Shown piece by piece: positions 51,062 to 61,200 of a DNA stretch of 64,000 nt; position 1 is the first letter of the stretch, and every line of letters begins with the position of its first letter. The translations under genes were made by a program, and so were the position numbers. The notes beneath the pieces were generated by a model. That model was given only the letters and a program-made list of their open reading frames with translations, searched no databases and was not told where the DNA came from. The stretch comes from Acidobacteriaceae bacterium (GTDB taxonomy: Bacteria > Acidobacteriota > Terriglobia > Bryobacterales > Bryobacteraceae), in assembly GCA_019240405.1 (NCBI GenBank), contig JAFAYL010000029.1:16216-80215 (forward strand), in the 5' to 3' direction.

Positions 51062-54000
51062 ATGTTGAAGAGATATGTTGCGCTGGTGTTTTCCGGTTGG
51101 GTCGTTCTTGCTTGTGGCATGCAAGCCGCAGCGCAGTCGATTACATCCGGCGATGTGACGGGCATTGTCACCGATCCCGCCCATGCGGCAATTCCCAACG
51201 CCTCCGTCACGCTGACAAATGTCGATACGAATGCAGTTCAAAGGGCGACAACAGGCGACCAGGGAAACTACCGTTTCGCTTTCATTCAGCCCGGCACATA
51301 TAAGGTGTCGGTTTCCGCGCCAGGATTTGGGGCGCAGGAGCGAGGAGGGATCGTTGTAACGCCAGGGCAGCCGACTGCTGCCAATTTTCAGTTGCAGGTC
51401 TCAGGCGTTTCAACAACGGTGGAGGTAACGGAATCAGGGCCAGTCTTGCAGACGGAAAATGCGGATGCAACGACGCATTACAGCGACCAGCAGATTGCAA
51501 ACTTGCCGAACCCTGGTGGGGATATTACCTACGTTGCGCAGACGGCGCCTGGCGTGGTGATGAACACTCAGGCCGGCTACGGGAATTTCGTAGCGGATGG
51601 AATGCCCGGGACCTCGAATTTGTTCACCGTAAATGGTGTGAACGATAATGATCCGTTTTTTGGCATTAACAACAGCGGCGCGTCGAATCTCCTGCTCGGC
51701 TCCAACGACATCGCTGAAGCCAATGTCATCAACAACGCTTATTCAGCGCAATACGGGCAGTACGCAGGATCCCAAATCACCTACACCACGAAATCGGGCG
51801 AGAACGCATTCCATGGCGACGCCGTTTACAACTGGAACGGACGCGCCTTGAACGCCAATCAGTTCTTCAGCAATTCCGCGGGGCTTCCAAGACCGTTCAA
51901 CAACTTCAACCAGTGGCAAACCAACGTCTCAGGTCCGATCTGGAAAAATCACACTTTTTTCGACGTAGATTATGAAGGGCTACGGAACGTTCTGCCCACG
52001 GCCGCAAACCTGAACCTTATTCCCAGCCCGCAATTTGAAGCAGCGACTCTGGCGAATCTCGGTGGGAACGGCAATGCCGCGGAGATCCCGTTCTACAACC
52101 AGCTTTTCGGTGTCTATAACCACGCGCCCGGAGCTGCGGGTGCGTTGCCAGCGCCCGGGGGTGGATGTCAGGGCTTTACGGGTTTGCCGGCCGGCATTCC
52201 CTGCGCTCTCCAGTTCCGCAGCACTCCCGCAAACACAAACAAGGAATATCTTTGGTCCGCCCGTGTCGACCACACGCTTAGCGGCAACGATCGTTTTTAC
52301 GTCCGCGTGTCGCGCGACAACGGTTTCCAGCCGAGCTTTACCAGTCCTTTTGGCGCGGTCTTCAATGATCAGAGTAATCAGCCGCAAATGACCGGTCAGA
52401 TCTCCGAAACGCACATCTTCGGACCAAATACAGTGAACGAATTCAAAGCATCCGCCCTTTTTTACTCCGCCGTTTTCACCCCATCAGACCCCGCCGGAGC
52501 CTTGGCAGCATTGCCCACCTTCATGATTTTCTCCGGCAACCCATTTACCGCTACGGGTGCTTTTGGACAACCCGGGCCTTTCTACTTCCCTCAAGGCAGG
52601 CGGGTGTTTCAATATCAAATTCTGGACGACCTCTCTCATGTCCGGGGAAAGCACACTTTCCGAGTCGGTTATAGCTGGCTTCATGACAATGTTTCGGATC
52701 TGGACTTCGAGGGGGTCGGCGGTCCCCTTCACGGGGCGATCACTACGAATTTGACAGACTTCTTTAACGGTGGCGGTGCGAATACATCCTTGCTCCAAGC
52801 CTTTCCGTCTTCTGCAGAAGAGGATATTCGCTTAAATACGATGGGCGGTTATGTGGCGGATGACTGGAAAGTGACCGATCGCCTTACTGTTTCCCTAAAC
52901 TTCCGGCTGGAACATTACGCTAACCCGAGCTGCGATGCGAATTGCTTCTCGCGCCTGACAACGGCATTCACGGGGACGCCCAACCCAAATGCAACGACGA
53001 CGCCCTACAACCAATTTATTGTTTCCGGCCAGCACAACGCTTACGCCAATACGCCAACCCTAAGCTGGGAACCCCGAGTTGGTATCGCCTGGAGACCCGG
53101 CAATAGCGATAAAACGGTTATCCGAACCGGCGCAGGCATCTTTGCGGATCAGCTGCCTGGAGGCTTGACGGAGGCAGCGGCATTTAACTCTCCCGGGTTC
53201 AATGCCTTTAACATCGGAAACGGCACCTTGGCTCCTGGGGTACCCGGAAGCCTGTTCAGCACGGCTGCGCAGGCCAACCAAGCTTTGCTTTCGCAATTTC
53301 AGTCTGGCGGAAGTTTCAATTCCATCTCCGCGGCGGTTCCGGGATTCAGGCCTCCCAATCTTAACTCGTTTCCAAACACCTTCTTTCAGCCGACGTATTA
53401 CAAATGGAACTTCGAAATTGAACGGTCGCTTGGGGCAAAGATGATGCTGAGCGTCAATTACTCCGGCATGCGCGGCAGTCACATTCCCGTGGGCGACGAA
53501 GGGTTAAACGCTTATTGTCCTGCCTCGGCTTGCCCGAGCGGCTTTGCCGGTTTGCCCGCTGCGCCGCCGAACGCTGCGCTCGGACAGGTCACGCAATATC
53601 TTTCGGCCGGTACTGCGAGCTACAACGGACTGACCGTGAGCCTGCAGCGCCAGCTATCTTCCGGAGTTGCGTTCAATGTGAACTACACCTGGAGCCATGC
53701 GCTGGATGACGTGTCCAATGGGGGCGTCGTCAATGAGCCCTTCGGGATTCTCGCTACGAACATAAGTGTCACGGCACCGCAGAACCCGTTCAATATTCGT
53801 GGCAATTACGGAAGTTCGGATTACGACGTTCGGCACTATTTCAGCGCCACTTTGTTGTTCTCCGACGTGTTGCGCCACGCTGGGCTCCGTTGGGGTCCGA
53901 ACCGGGTCTTCGGGGGATGGACACTGTCGAGCAATTGGTTCTTCCGAACCGGATTACCTTTCAGCGTGATCGATAATGCAGCATTCGGGACGCTGATAGG

Positions 54001-54424
54001 TTACAACTATCTAGGTTCTATTTTCGCTTCGCCGATCACGAGCATTCCGAACATTTGCACCAGCGCGGTCAATTCGCCATGCCTCAGGACATCGCAATTC
54101 GCTCCGAGCGCGGCGGTTACCGGCTTTCCAACGGGATTCGGAACGGGGGGACGTAACAACATCTATGGTCCTCACTTTTTCGATGTGGATATCGCACTCA
54201 GCAAGAGCGTGGCTATTACTGAGCATGTGAACTTCACCTTCGGAGCCCAAGCATATAACGCGTTCAATCATACTAATTTCGATCAGCCGGTTGCCGACAT
54301 CTCCAACCCGAATTTTGGTTCCAGCATCGCTGCGGTCGGACCGCCGACTAGCCTTCTGGGTTCGTTTGTCGGAGCGGGCAGCTCACCGAGGTTCCTGGAG
54401 ATCAGGGGCGTGATCCGCTTCTGA
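51062..54424 (+). CDS. Oar-like TonB-dependent outer-membrane protein with carboxypeptidase-regulatory domain
   Basis: 1120 residues from ATG 51062, preceded by AGAGGAAA. Signal peptide (MLKRYVALVFSGWVVLACGM), then a CarboxypepD_reg/CNA-B-like Ig fold (GDVTGIVTDPAHAAIPNASV), a plug-like region (NLPNPGGDITYVAQTAPGVV) and a long barrel with many aromatic-ended strands. The last residue is Phe (RGVIRF), the usual outer-membrane insertion signal. Oar-like proteins are the dominant receptor class in acidobacteria and are presumed to take up glycans or peptides. The substrate cannot be inferred. No TonB-box sequence stands out. Confidence 0.9.
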   Translation: MLKRYVALVFSGWVVLACGMQAAAQSITSGDVTGIVTDPAHAAIPNASVTLTNVDTNAVQRATTGDQGNYRFAFIQPGTYKVSVSAPGFGAQERGGIVVTPGQPTAANFQLQVSGVSTTVEVTESGPVLQTENADATTHYSDQQIANLPNPGGDITYVAQTAPGVVMNTQAGYGNFVADGMPGTSNLFTVNGVNDNDPFFGINNSGASNLLLGSNDIAEANVINNAYSAQYGQYAGSQITYTTKSGENAFHGDAVYNWNGRALNANQFFSNSAGLPRPFNNFNQWQTNVSGPIWKNHTFFDVDYEGLRNVLPTAANLNLIPSPQFEAATLANLGGNGNAAEIPFYNQLFGVYNHAPGAAGALPAPGGGCQGFTGLPAGIPCALQFRSTPANTNKEYLWSARVDHTLSGNDRFYVRVSRDNGFQPSFTSPFGAVFNDQSNQPQMTGQISETHIFGPNTVNEFKASALFYSAVFTPSDPAGALAALPTFMIFSGNPFTATGAFGQPGPFYFPQGRRVFQYQILDDLSHVRGKHTFRVGYSWLHDNVSDLDFEGVGGPLHGAITTNLTDFFNGGGANTSLLQAFPSSAEEDIRLNTMGGYVADDWKVTDRLTVSLNFRLEHYANPSCDANCFSRLTTAFTGTPNPNATTTPYNQFIVSGQHNAYANTPTLSWEPRVGIAWRPGNSDKTVIRTGAGIFADQLPGGLTEAAAFNSPGFNAFNIGNGTLAPGVPGSLFSTAAQANQALLSQFQSGGSFNSISAAVPGFRPPNLNSFPNTFFQPTYYKWNFEIERSLGAKMMLSVNYSGMRGSHIPVGDEGLNAYCPASACPSGFAGLPAAPPNAALGQVTQYLSAGTASYNGLTVSLQRQLSSGVAFNVNYTWSHALDDVSNGGVVNEPFGILATNISVTAPQNPFNIRGNYGSSDYDVRHYFSATLLFSDVLRHAGLRWGPNRVFGGWTLSSNWFFRTGLPFSVIDNAAFGTLIGYNYLGSIFASPITSIPNICTSAVNSPCLRTSQFAPSAAVTGFPTGFGTGGRNNIYGPHFFDVDIALSKSVAITEHVNFTFGAQAYNAFNHTNFDQPVADISNPNFGSSIAAVGPPTSLLGSFVGAGSSPRFLEIRGVIRF

Positions 54425-54470
54425 GCGGGAACGCCCGATCGAGTTCTAGTTCTCCCCTCCATATATAGCC

Positions 54471-54502
54471 GCGCCGGATCATACGATCTGGCGCTTTTTT
54501 TT
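54471..54502 (+). terminator. intrinsic terminator after the first TonB-dependent protein
   Basis: Stem GCGCCGGATC (54471-54480) pairs with GATCTGGCGC (54485-54494) over a 4-base loop, with one G-T wobble on the RNA, followed by eight T. It lies 47 nt after the stop codon. Confidence 0.92.
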
Positions 54503-54694
54503 GTGTGCATCTGTTTGCCGCCCCTCGAGCAAGCGAACCCAGCAATCCTGAGACATAACTGACGTGAAAAGTAGACGCCCTCGCTTCCAGAAACGGAATC
54601 GGAACAGGGCGTATTCTATGTAATCACGTAAAGCTCACGCGGAACTTACGTATGAGCGGACTGATTACCAAAGACTTATCTGGATCTAACACGT

Positions 54695-54709
54695 TGGTAA
54701 CACAACTGC
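54695..54709 (+). promoter_or_regulatory. candidate sigma-54 (-24/-12) promoter of the second TonB-dependent protein
   Basis: TGGTAACACAACTGC shares 13 of 15 positions with the element before the first gene and keeps GG (54696-54697) and GC (54708-54709) at the 10-bp gap. Transcription would begin near 54721, leaving a ~59-nt leader. The nearest alternative start codons in the long upstream frame (54711, 54720) would overlap the promoter, supporting ATG 54780. Confidence 0.55.
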
Positions 54710-54779
54710 TGTGGCACTCATGGAAGACCTAAATACCGTTGTGTTTGAGGTCGAACAGATCGCCGAAAGAGAAGGGTTT

Positions 54780-57700
54780 ATGAAATTCGCAAAAGTTTTT
54801 TTTGGACTGCTCGTTCTAGTACTGTTTCTCAGTTCCCCAGCTATTCAGGCACAGACGGTTACGACCGGTGATTTGGCGGGTACGCTTACAGACGCAACCG
54901 GCGCGGTAATCCCGGCTGCGACAGTTACCCTGAGAAATCTAGACACCGGGTCGGCACAGACGGCCACGACGAACCAATCGGGTACTTATCGATTCAGCTT
55001 GCTGCCGCCGGGCAATTACGAAGTCAGCGCTACGAGCTCGGGTCTGAAGAGCGACGTGCAGAAGGTTACGATCCAGGTCGGGCAAGCTCTGGCTGTAAAT
55101 CTGGTTGCCAAAGTTCAGTCGACTCAGCAGGTGGTTGAGGTGAATGCGGCCGCGACGCTGGTGAACGCGGACAACGCCGACCTGAGCACGGCGTTCTCGA
55201 CGAAGCAGGTTTTGGATCTTCCGGCGCCGGGTGGCGATCTCACGACTGTCGCGTTCACTGTCCCGGGAGTAGAGGTTAGTACGGGAATGGGATACGGCAA
55301 TTTCAGTTCCCACGGACTGCCCGGCACTTCCAACCTTTACACCATGAATGGTGACGACTACAACGATCCTTATCTGAACCTCAACAACTCCGGCGCGAGC
55401 AATCTGCTGCTGGGCCAGGACGAGGTAGCAGAGGCAACCGTGGTCCAAAACGGCTATAGCGTACAGTACGGACGGCAAGCAGGCGCGCAAGTCAACTACG
55501 TTACGAAGGGCGGCACCAATGCCCTGCACGGCCAGTTATTGTTCAACTTCAATAACCACATCCTGAATGCGAATGATTTCTTCGCTAATGAGTCAGGCTT
55601 GGCGCGGCCGTATTCGGTTTCCCGGCAGTGGGGAGCGGATATCGGCGGACCCATCATTAAGAACAAGCTCTTCTTTTATTCGGATGCCGAGGGTCTCTAC
55701 TACACGTTGCCCAGCACTGGCTACGTAGTGGTTCCGTCACCGCAGCTTCAGTCCTACATTTTGGGACACATAACTGCTGCCCAGGCACCGCTTTACCAGC
55801 AAGCGTTCGGTATCTACAATTCTGCAGCCACGAGCAGGAGCGCTGTTCCTGTTACGACGGGCAGCGGTGTTTTGCAGGACGGCACTGGAAATCTGGGATG
55901 CGGCGGAACTCCAACCGCTGCAGGCGGACTGACCGGCACTGCGGCTCCGGGCGGAGGTGTCTTCGGCGTGAATGTCAGTTGCGCTCTCGCTGCGGGCGCT
56001 AGCGGCCTCAACACCAACAAAGAATGGCTGGAGACGCACCGCGTCGACTGGAACATTAACGATAAACAGAAAATATGGTTTCGCTTCAAAGGCGATCACG
56101 GATTCCAGCCGACCGGTACCAGCTTATTGACGCCGGCCCAGAATGAGCAAAGCATACAGCCTCAATATGAAGGCCAGATCAACCACACGTACGTGATTTC
56201 ACCCACCACGGTGAACAACTTTATCGTGTCTTTCCTCTGGTACAGCGCGATTTTCGGGCCCGCGAATGAAAGTGCGGCGTTGAGCAGCTTTCCGACTTAT
56301 TTCAATATCGGGGGCGCGGGTGGCACCAATTCCAGCGGCTTTACTGCGAACGGGGTCAATTGGAACGCCTTCCCGCAAGGCCGCGATTCAGGCCAAGGGC
56401 AGATTGTGGACGATTTCTCGATTATCAAAGGAAAGCACACCATTAAGGTGGGTGCGAACTTCCGCAGGAATCGGGTCACGGATTTCGGCTATGAACAAAA
56501 TCTCGTCGGATCTTACTTCTTCAATACTCTGGGTGATTTCGCCGCCGGTGTAACCAATCCCGCAACCGGGAGCGTTTACACGCAGTCGTTCAGCCCCCTG
56601 CTTGACGCGCATATCCGGTTCTACAATCTGGCCGCATACGTTCAGGACGAATGGGCTGCGAGGCCGAACTTAAAAATCACTTTGGGCATTCGCTTCGACC
56701 GGACTGCCAACCCGACCTGTTTGGATCACTGTTTCTCGCGTTTGACTGACCCCTTCACGTCAGCTAGCTTCCAGAAGGGCGCCGACATCCCCTACAACGC
56801 TTCCATCCAGACCGGCCTTTCTCATCCTTACTACAGCACCGATTCGGTTGTGCCCGATCCACGCCTGGGCATCGTTTGGAGCCCTCGCGGAGGCAACAGC
56901 ACGGTGATACGCGGCGGCATCGGCTTGTTTTCAGATCTTGCGCCGGGATTTCTGGTATCGAACGTTTTCAAGAACGGCCCGTTCCCCTTCACGACGAACC
57001 TTGCTGATGGCTCGCTAGTCGGGCTGGCAAATGTCCCGGGCAGCGCCGCGGCGGAAGCCCAGACCGATTTTAACGCCTTTAAAACCGGCTTCTTCAACGG
57101 CCAAACCCTGAGCCAGTTGAGTGCCGCCACCGGCGGCGCATTCAGTGCCATTCCGTATTTCTCGGTACCGTCAAAATTCCTGACACCGAACTATCTGGAA
57201 TGGAGTTTCGAAGTTCAGCAGCCGATCGGAGCGAAGAACGTATTTGTGGCTACCTATAGCGGTAATCACGGGTACAATCTTCTAGTTCAGAACGGATTCC
57301 CCAACGCTTTCGTGCAGTCGTCATACGCGCCGGGCTTTGCCGGCCTTCCCACGGCGCCTCCCGACCCGCGGTTCGCGGCTGTTACGCAAATGACCAATGC
57401 CGGAATTTCAAACTACAACGGTTTGTCTGTTCAGTTCCGCAGGTCTTTCTCGTATGGCTTCCAGGGGCAGATCAGCTACACTTGGAGCCACGCGCTGGAT
57501 AATATCTCAAACGATGGCTCCGGACTACCCTTTTCGTTCTGTTCGGGATGCAGCCTGACCTCGCTTCCTAACCCGAACGTGGCCTCGAGCTACGGCAATG
57601 CGGACTACGATGTTCGTCACAACATGTCGGCCGACTTCGTGTGGGATACACCCTGGAAATTCAACCACAAGTGGATCGCCAACATCCTCGGGAATTGGAC

Positions 57701-58196
57701 GCTGGCTGGCAAATTTTACTGGCGGACAGGAACTCCGTTCAGCATAATCGATAGCACGCTGGCTGGTGCGGTAGCGGGTACCAACATTAATGCAACTTTG
57801 CTGGCGACCACAACGGGAGCTCTGCCTTACAACTGCGGCACGAGCGCAGTGACTACACCATGCTATTCCACGACTCAATTCGTCGCAGCCCATTCCGAAA
57901 CAGGATTCGGCAATGTTGGGCGGAATTCCATCTACGGACCGCACTACTCCGATATCGATACGTCGCTATACAAAAATTTCAACATCACCGAGCGAATGAG
58001 GTTCCAGATTGGGGCAAGCGCCTACAATTTGATAAACCACCCCAATTTCCAGAACCCCAATGCGAATATTGCCAGTCCGAGCACGTTCGGATCGATCACA
58101 GCAACCGCCATCCCACCTACGAGCGCTTACGGCTCGTTCCAAGGATCGGCAGTTTCGGGACGAGTGCTCGTACTGACGGGACGGTTCCAGTTCTAG
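54780..58196 (+). CDS. Oar-like TonB-dependent outer-membrane protein with carboxypeptidase-regulatory domain
   Basis: 1138 residues from ATG 54780, with GAAGGG 3 nt upstream of it. Signal peptide (MKFAKVFFGLLVLVLFLSSP, then AIQA), a regulatory Ig-like domain (GDLAGTLTDATGAVIPAATV), a plug region (LPAPGGDLTTVAFTVPGVEV) and a barrel ending in Phe (GRFQF). It is a clear paralogue of the previous gene: both share DYDVRH, NSIYGPH-type and GNVGRN/GTGGRN segments in the last barrel strands. The in-frame extension upstream lacks a signal peptide and overlaps the promoter. Confidence 0.9.
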   Translation: MKFAKVFFGLLVLVLFLSSPAIQAQTVTTGDLAGTLTDATGAVIPAATVTLRNLDTGSAQTATTNQSGTYRFSLLPPGNYEVSATSSGLKSDVQKVTIQVGQALAVNLVAKVQSTQQVVEVNAAATLVNADNADLSTAFSTKQVLDLPAPGGDLTTVAFTVPGVEVSTGMGYGNFSSHGLPGTSNLYTMNGDDYNDPYLNLNNSGASNLLLGQDEVAEATVVQNGYSVQYGRQAGAQVNYVTKGGTNALHGQLLFNFNNHILNANDFFANESGLARPYSVSRQWGADIGGPIIKNKLFFYSDAEGLYYTLPSTGYVVVPSPQLQSYILGHITAAQAPLYQQAFGIYNSAATSRSAVPVTTGSGVLQDGTGNLGCGGTPTAAGGLTGTAAPGGGVFGVNVSCALAAGASGLNTNKEWLETHRVDWNINDKQKIWFRFKGDHGFQPTGTSLLTPAQNEQSIQPQYEGQINHTYVISPTTVNNFIVSFLWYSAIFGPANESAALSSFPTYFNIGGAGGTNSSGFTANGVNWNAFPQGRDSGQGQIVDDFSIIKGKHTIKVGANFRRNRVTDFGYEQNLVGSYFFNTLGDFAAGVTNPATGSVYTQSFSPLLDAHIRFYNLAAYVQDEWAARPNLKITLGIRFDRTANPTCLDHCFSRLTDPFTSASFQKGADIPYNASIQTGLSHPYYSTDSVVPDPRLGIVWSPRGGNSTVIRGGIGLFSDLAPGFLVSNVFKNGPFPFTTNLADGSLVGLANVPGSAAAEAQTDFNAFKTGFFNGQTLSQLSAATGGAFSAIPYFSVPSKFLTPNYLEWSFEVQQPIGAKNVFVATYSGNHGYNLLVQNGFPNAFVQSSYAPGFAGLPTAPPDPRFAAVTQMTNAGISNYNGLSVQFRRSFSYGFQGQISYTWSHALDNISNDGSGLPFSFCSGCSLTSLPNPNVASSYGNADYDVRHNMSADFVWDTPWKFNHKWIANILGNWTLAGKFYWRTGTPFSIIDSTLAGAVAGTNINATLLATTTGALPYNCGTSAVTTPCYSTTQFVAAHSETGFGNVGRNSIYGPHYSDIDTSLYKNFNITERMRFQIGASAYNLINHPNFQNPNANIASPSTFGSITATAIPPTSAYGSFQGSAVSGRVLVLTGRFQF

Positions 58197-58222
58197 TTTG
58201 GTGGGTGTAGCGAAACTGAGGG

Positions 58223-58254
58223 GCGCCGGGTCTACAACGACCCGGCGCTTTTTT
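58223..58254 (+). terminator. intrinsic terminator after the second TonB-dependent protein
   Basis: A perfect 10-bp stem GCGCCGGGTC (58223-58232) and GACCCGGCGC (58239-58248) with a 6-base loop and six T. It lies between convergent genes; there is no T tract for the minus-strand direction. Confidence 0.93.
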
Positions 58255-58272
58255 CATTTAAGCGCGTAGCCG

Positions 58273-61200
58273 TTACTCCGAAGCTCTCGCCTTCATAGCC
58301 GCCATTCTCGGCCACCCGCGAACGAACGACAGAACGCGCCGCGGCTGGACATCCGTAACCGGCCGGACGCGAATCGGGCGCTCCTGCAAGATCAGCTCGC
58401 TTGCTTGCACCAGCGGCTCGGCGTGAAACCAGCGCTGGAACGGCATGCCGCAAAACAGGTTGCAAATCGCGGCGAGCGCCATCCCCTGGTGATGCGCCAT
58501 CCAGCACCGCACCAGCTCGCATTTCAGAGGCAGCACGCGGCGGCGCGGAGATGAGGTGTAGTCGGCGGATTCGTAAAAGCCGTACTCGCCCATCCACTTC
58601 TTTCCCGCCATAGCGCGCAGATTCTCGACCGCGCCCGCAGCGTCAACCATCAGCGCCAGACAACTCGAATAAGGCGACACGACCAGGTAACCGGCGCGCG
58701 CGACATTGAGCGCAAGGCCCGGCACGCCGAAAGCGGCATATTGATAATTTCCATCGGCATCAGTCTTGCTGTAAGCAGCTTCTGAAATCCCCCAGGGGAT
58801 GCGCCGCTGAATGGCATACGATTTCTGCGCGCGGACAGCAGACCGTATTGCGCGATCGAGCAGCGTCTGCGGATGCGATCTCATCCAGATCACTGGCATG
58901 AGATATTCGAACATCGTTCCCGTCCAGGAGATCAGAACGTTCTCTCCCTCGCACAACGTATGCTGGCGTCCCAGCCGGAACCAGTTTTCCTGCGGAACTT
59001 CGCCCTTTGCGACCGCGAGAAAAGCGGCCGCGCGGGATTCCGACGCCAGCAGGTCGTAACAGGATTGAGACAACTGCTGCTGCGCGACATCGTAGCCGAC
59101 CGAAAGCAGCTTGCGCCGCTTATCTGTGAGAAAGCTGAAATCCATCTCGCGGACCAGGCGATCGGCCTCAGTTGCGATTGCGTTCAGCCGCGCAGCCAGA
59201 TCGCTGTCCTGACAGATTGGGCGGTGCACTAGATCCAAGCAGCCTTGCTTGAGAGCCCACAAGCTTGCGGCAAGGTTGCCGCTGTCAACGCTCGAGATGA
59301 AGCGCGGCTCGATTGGTTCCAGCGTAATGGTGTCATACCAGTTGAGAAAATGGCCGAACACGCGAGGAAGCTTCCGCGCCGATTCGAGCGTGTGCTCCGT
59401 CTCAGAAACAAATTCGCTGAGGGTCAGGAATCCCAGTTCGAGCGCAGCTTGGCGCGCGTTGAGTAAAAAGCCGAGATTCGTGGGCGAAATGCGCTCGGCG
59501 ACTTTGTGTGGCTGTTCCTGGACATTATCGGGGATTAGCCAATGATTCTTTTCGTTGCTGAATTCAGCGAAGTAACGCCACGTACGCTGCGCTACTTCTT
59601 GAAGGAAGCGGCGATCCTTCTCCGATAACTGCTCCCCTTCCGCATGAGGAGAGCGATTGATCCACACGGAGATGAGCTTCGAGCTGCACCAAGCGACGAT
59701 GAACGGAAGCGCGTATCCTGCCGCGCCCGGTCGTTTCAAGAGCAGCAGACCGACGCCGATTACGAGCAGCGGAGTCCAATCGAGATAGACGTCAACTGCG
59801 GTCCGCTTGGTTAGGCCGAGCTCGGCTTCGGTAGCGGTTTCCCACTCGAGCAGGCGGCTGTGTGTAATTGTGTTTCGGACGATAGTGCGCACAATGGCAT
59901 CGAGCGAGACGAGCGTCTGGTGCGCAAGGAAAGCGATATTAAGAAGGATGCTTACGTGCGAGGTCAGGAAGTTGGCCACGGCCTCGCGAGCGACGGTGCG
60001 GTCCTGCTTCCATACGGATCGCAAGAGCGAAAAAATGAGCCGTAAATAGATCGGAAGGAACAGGAGTCCGACCGTAACCAAGGTCCAGAAGCGCGGCCCG
60101 CCGGGCAGAATAAACCATCCTGCGATAAGCAGAAGAAAGGTGGCCGGTTCAATGAGGCTACGGCGCAGGTTATCGACGATCTTCCACCGCGAAACAAGAG
60201 AGATGGGATTCGCTACCAGTTTGCCCATTTCGTTCGGGACGCGATTTGCGATCCAGCGAAGGATTTGCCAGTCGCCTCGGAGCCAGCGATGCCGTCTGCG
60301 ATTGTAGGCGCTGTAGTGCGAGGGATAGTCGTCAATTACTTCGATGTCCGAGGCAAGACCTGCGCGCGCGTAAGCTCCTTCGATCAGATCGTGGCTGAGC
60401 AGCGCATTGCGAGGGAAGCGGTGCTCGAGGACGCGGCGAAAGGCATCCACGTCATAAATGCCTTTGCCTGCGAATATGCCTTCTCCGTAAAGGTCCTGAT
60501 AAACATCCGACACGGCGCGCGAGTAAATGTCGAACCCGGTTTGTCCGGAATAAATACTCGCCAGACGCGACTGGCTTGCCGAATGCACGCTGATATCGAC
60601 GCGAGGCTGCAAGATGCCGTAGCCTTCGGCGACGACGTTTAGCTCAGGATCGATTAACGGCCGGTTCAAAGGATGAGCCATGGTGCCGATCATGCGTTGA
60701 GCGGCCCCGCGCGGCAGTTGGGTGTCGGAATCCAAAGTCAGCACGTAGCGGATATGAGGCAGCTTTGATATGTCGCCTGCTTTCACCGGAAACGGATCGT
60801 ACGTCCCGCGCAAAAAGTCATTCAGCTCTAGCAGCTTGCCACGCTTGCGCTCCCATCCCATCCATGTGCCCTCGCGCGGATTGTAGACTCGATGCCGGTG
60901 GAATAGATAGAAGCAGCCATATGGCTCGGTTTCATACTTGCGGTTTAGATTCTCGATAAGGCCGACCGCCAGATCGAGGCGCGGATCGTGCTCGCCGACG
61001 GGTTCGGCGGAATCGGGCAGGTCAGTGAGCAGCGCGAAATAAATGTTACGGTCGCGATTCACCAGATAGCGAACTTCGAGATCATCCACGAGCCCGCGGA
61101 TTTGCTTCTCATTCAGCAATAGCGTCGGAATCGCGACAATGGTCGCGCAGGAGGGGTCGACTCCCTTCGAGAAATCGATTTTCGGCAGCGCGTGGGGAGT

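Larger units (their letters stand above)
54425..54779. other. intergenic region between the two TonB-dependent genes: terminator, two inverted repeats, sigma-54-like promoter
   Basis: Beyond the terminator at 54471-54502, this 355-bp stretch holds ACGCCCT (54575-54581) with AGGGCGT (54606-54612), perfect 7-bp arms 24 bp apart, and ACGTAA (54626-54631) with TTACGT (54646-54651). Both lie 45-120 bp upstream of the sigma-54-like element at 54695, the place where enhancer-binding activators usually sit. No gene is seen. Confidence 0.5.
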
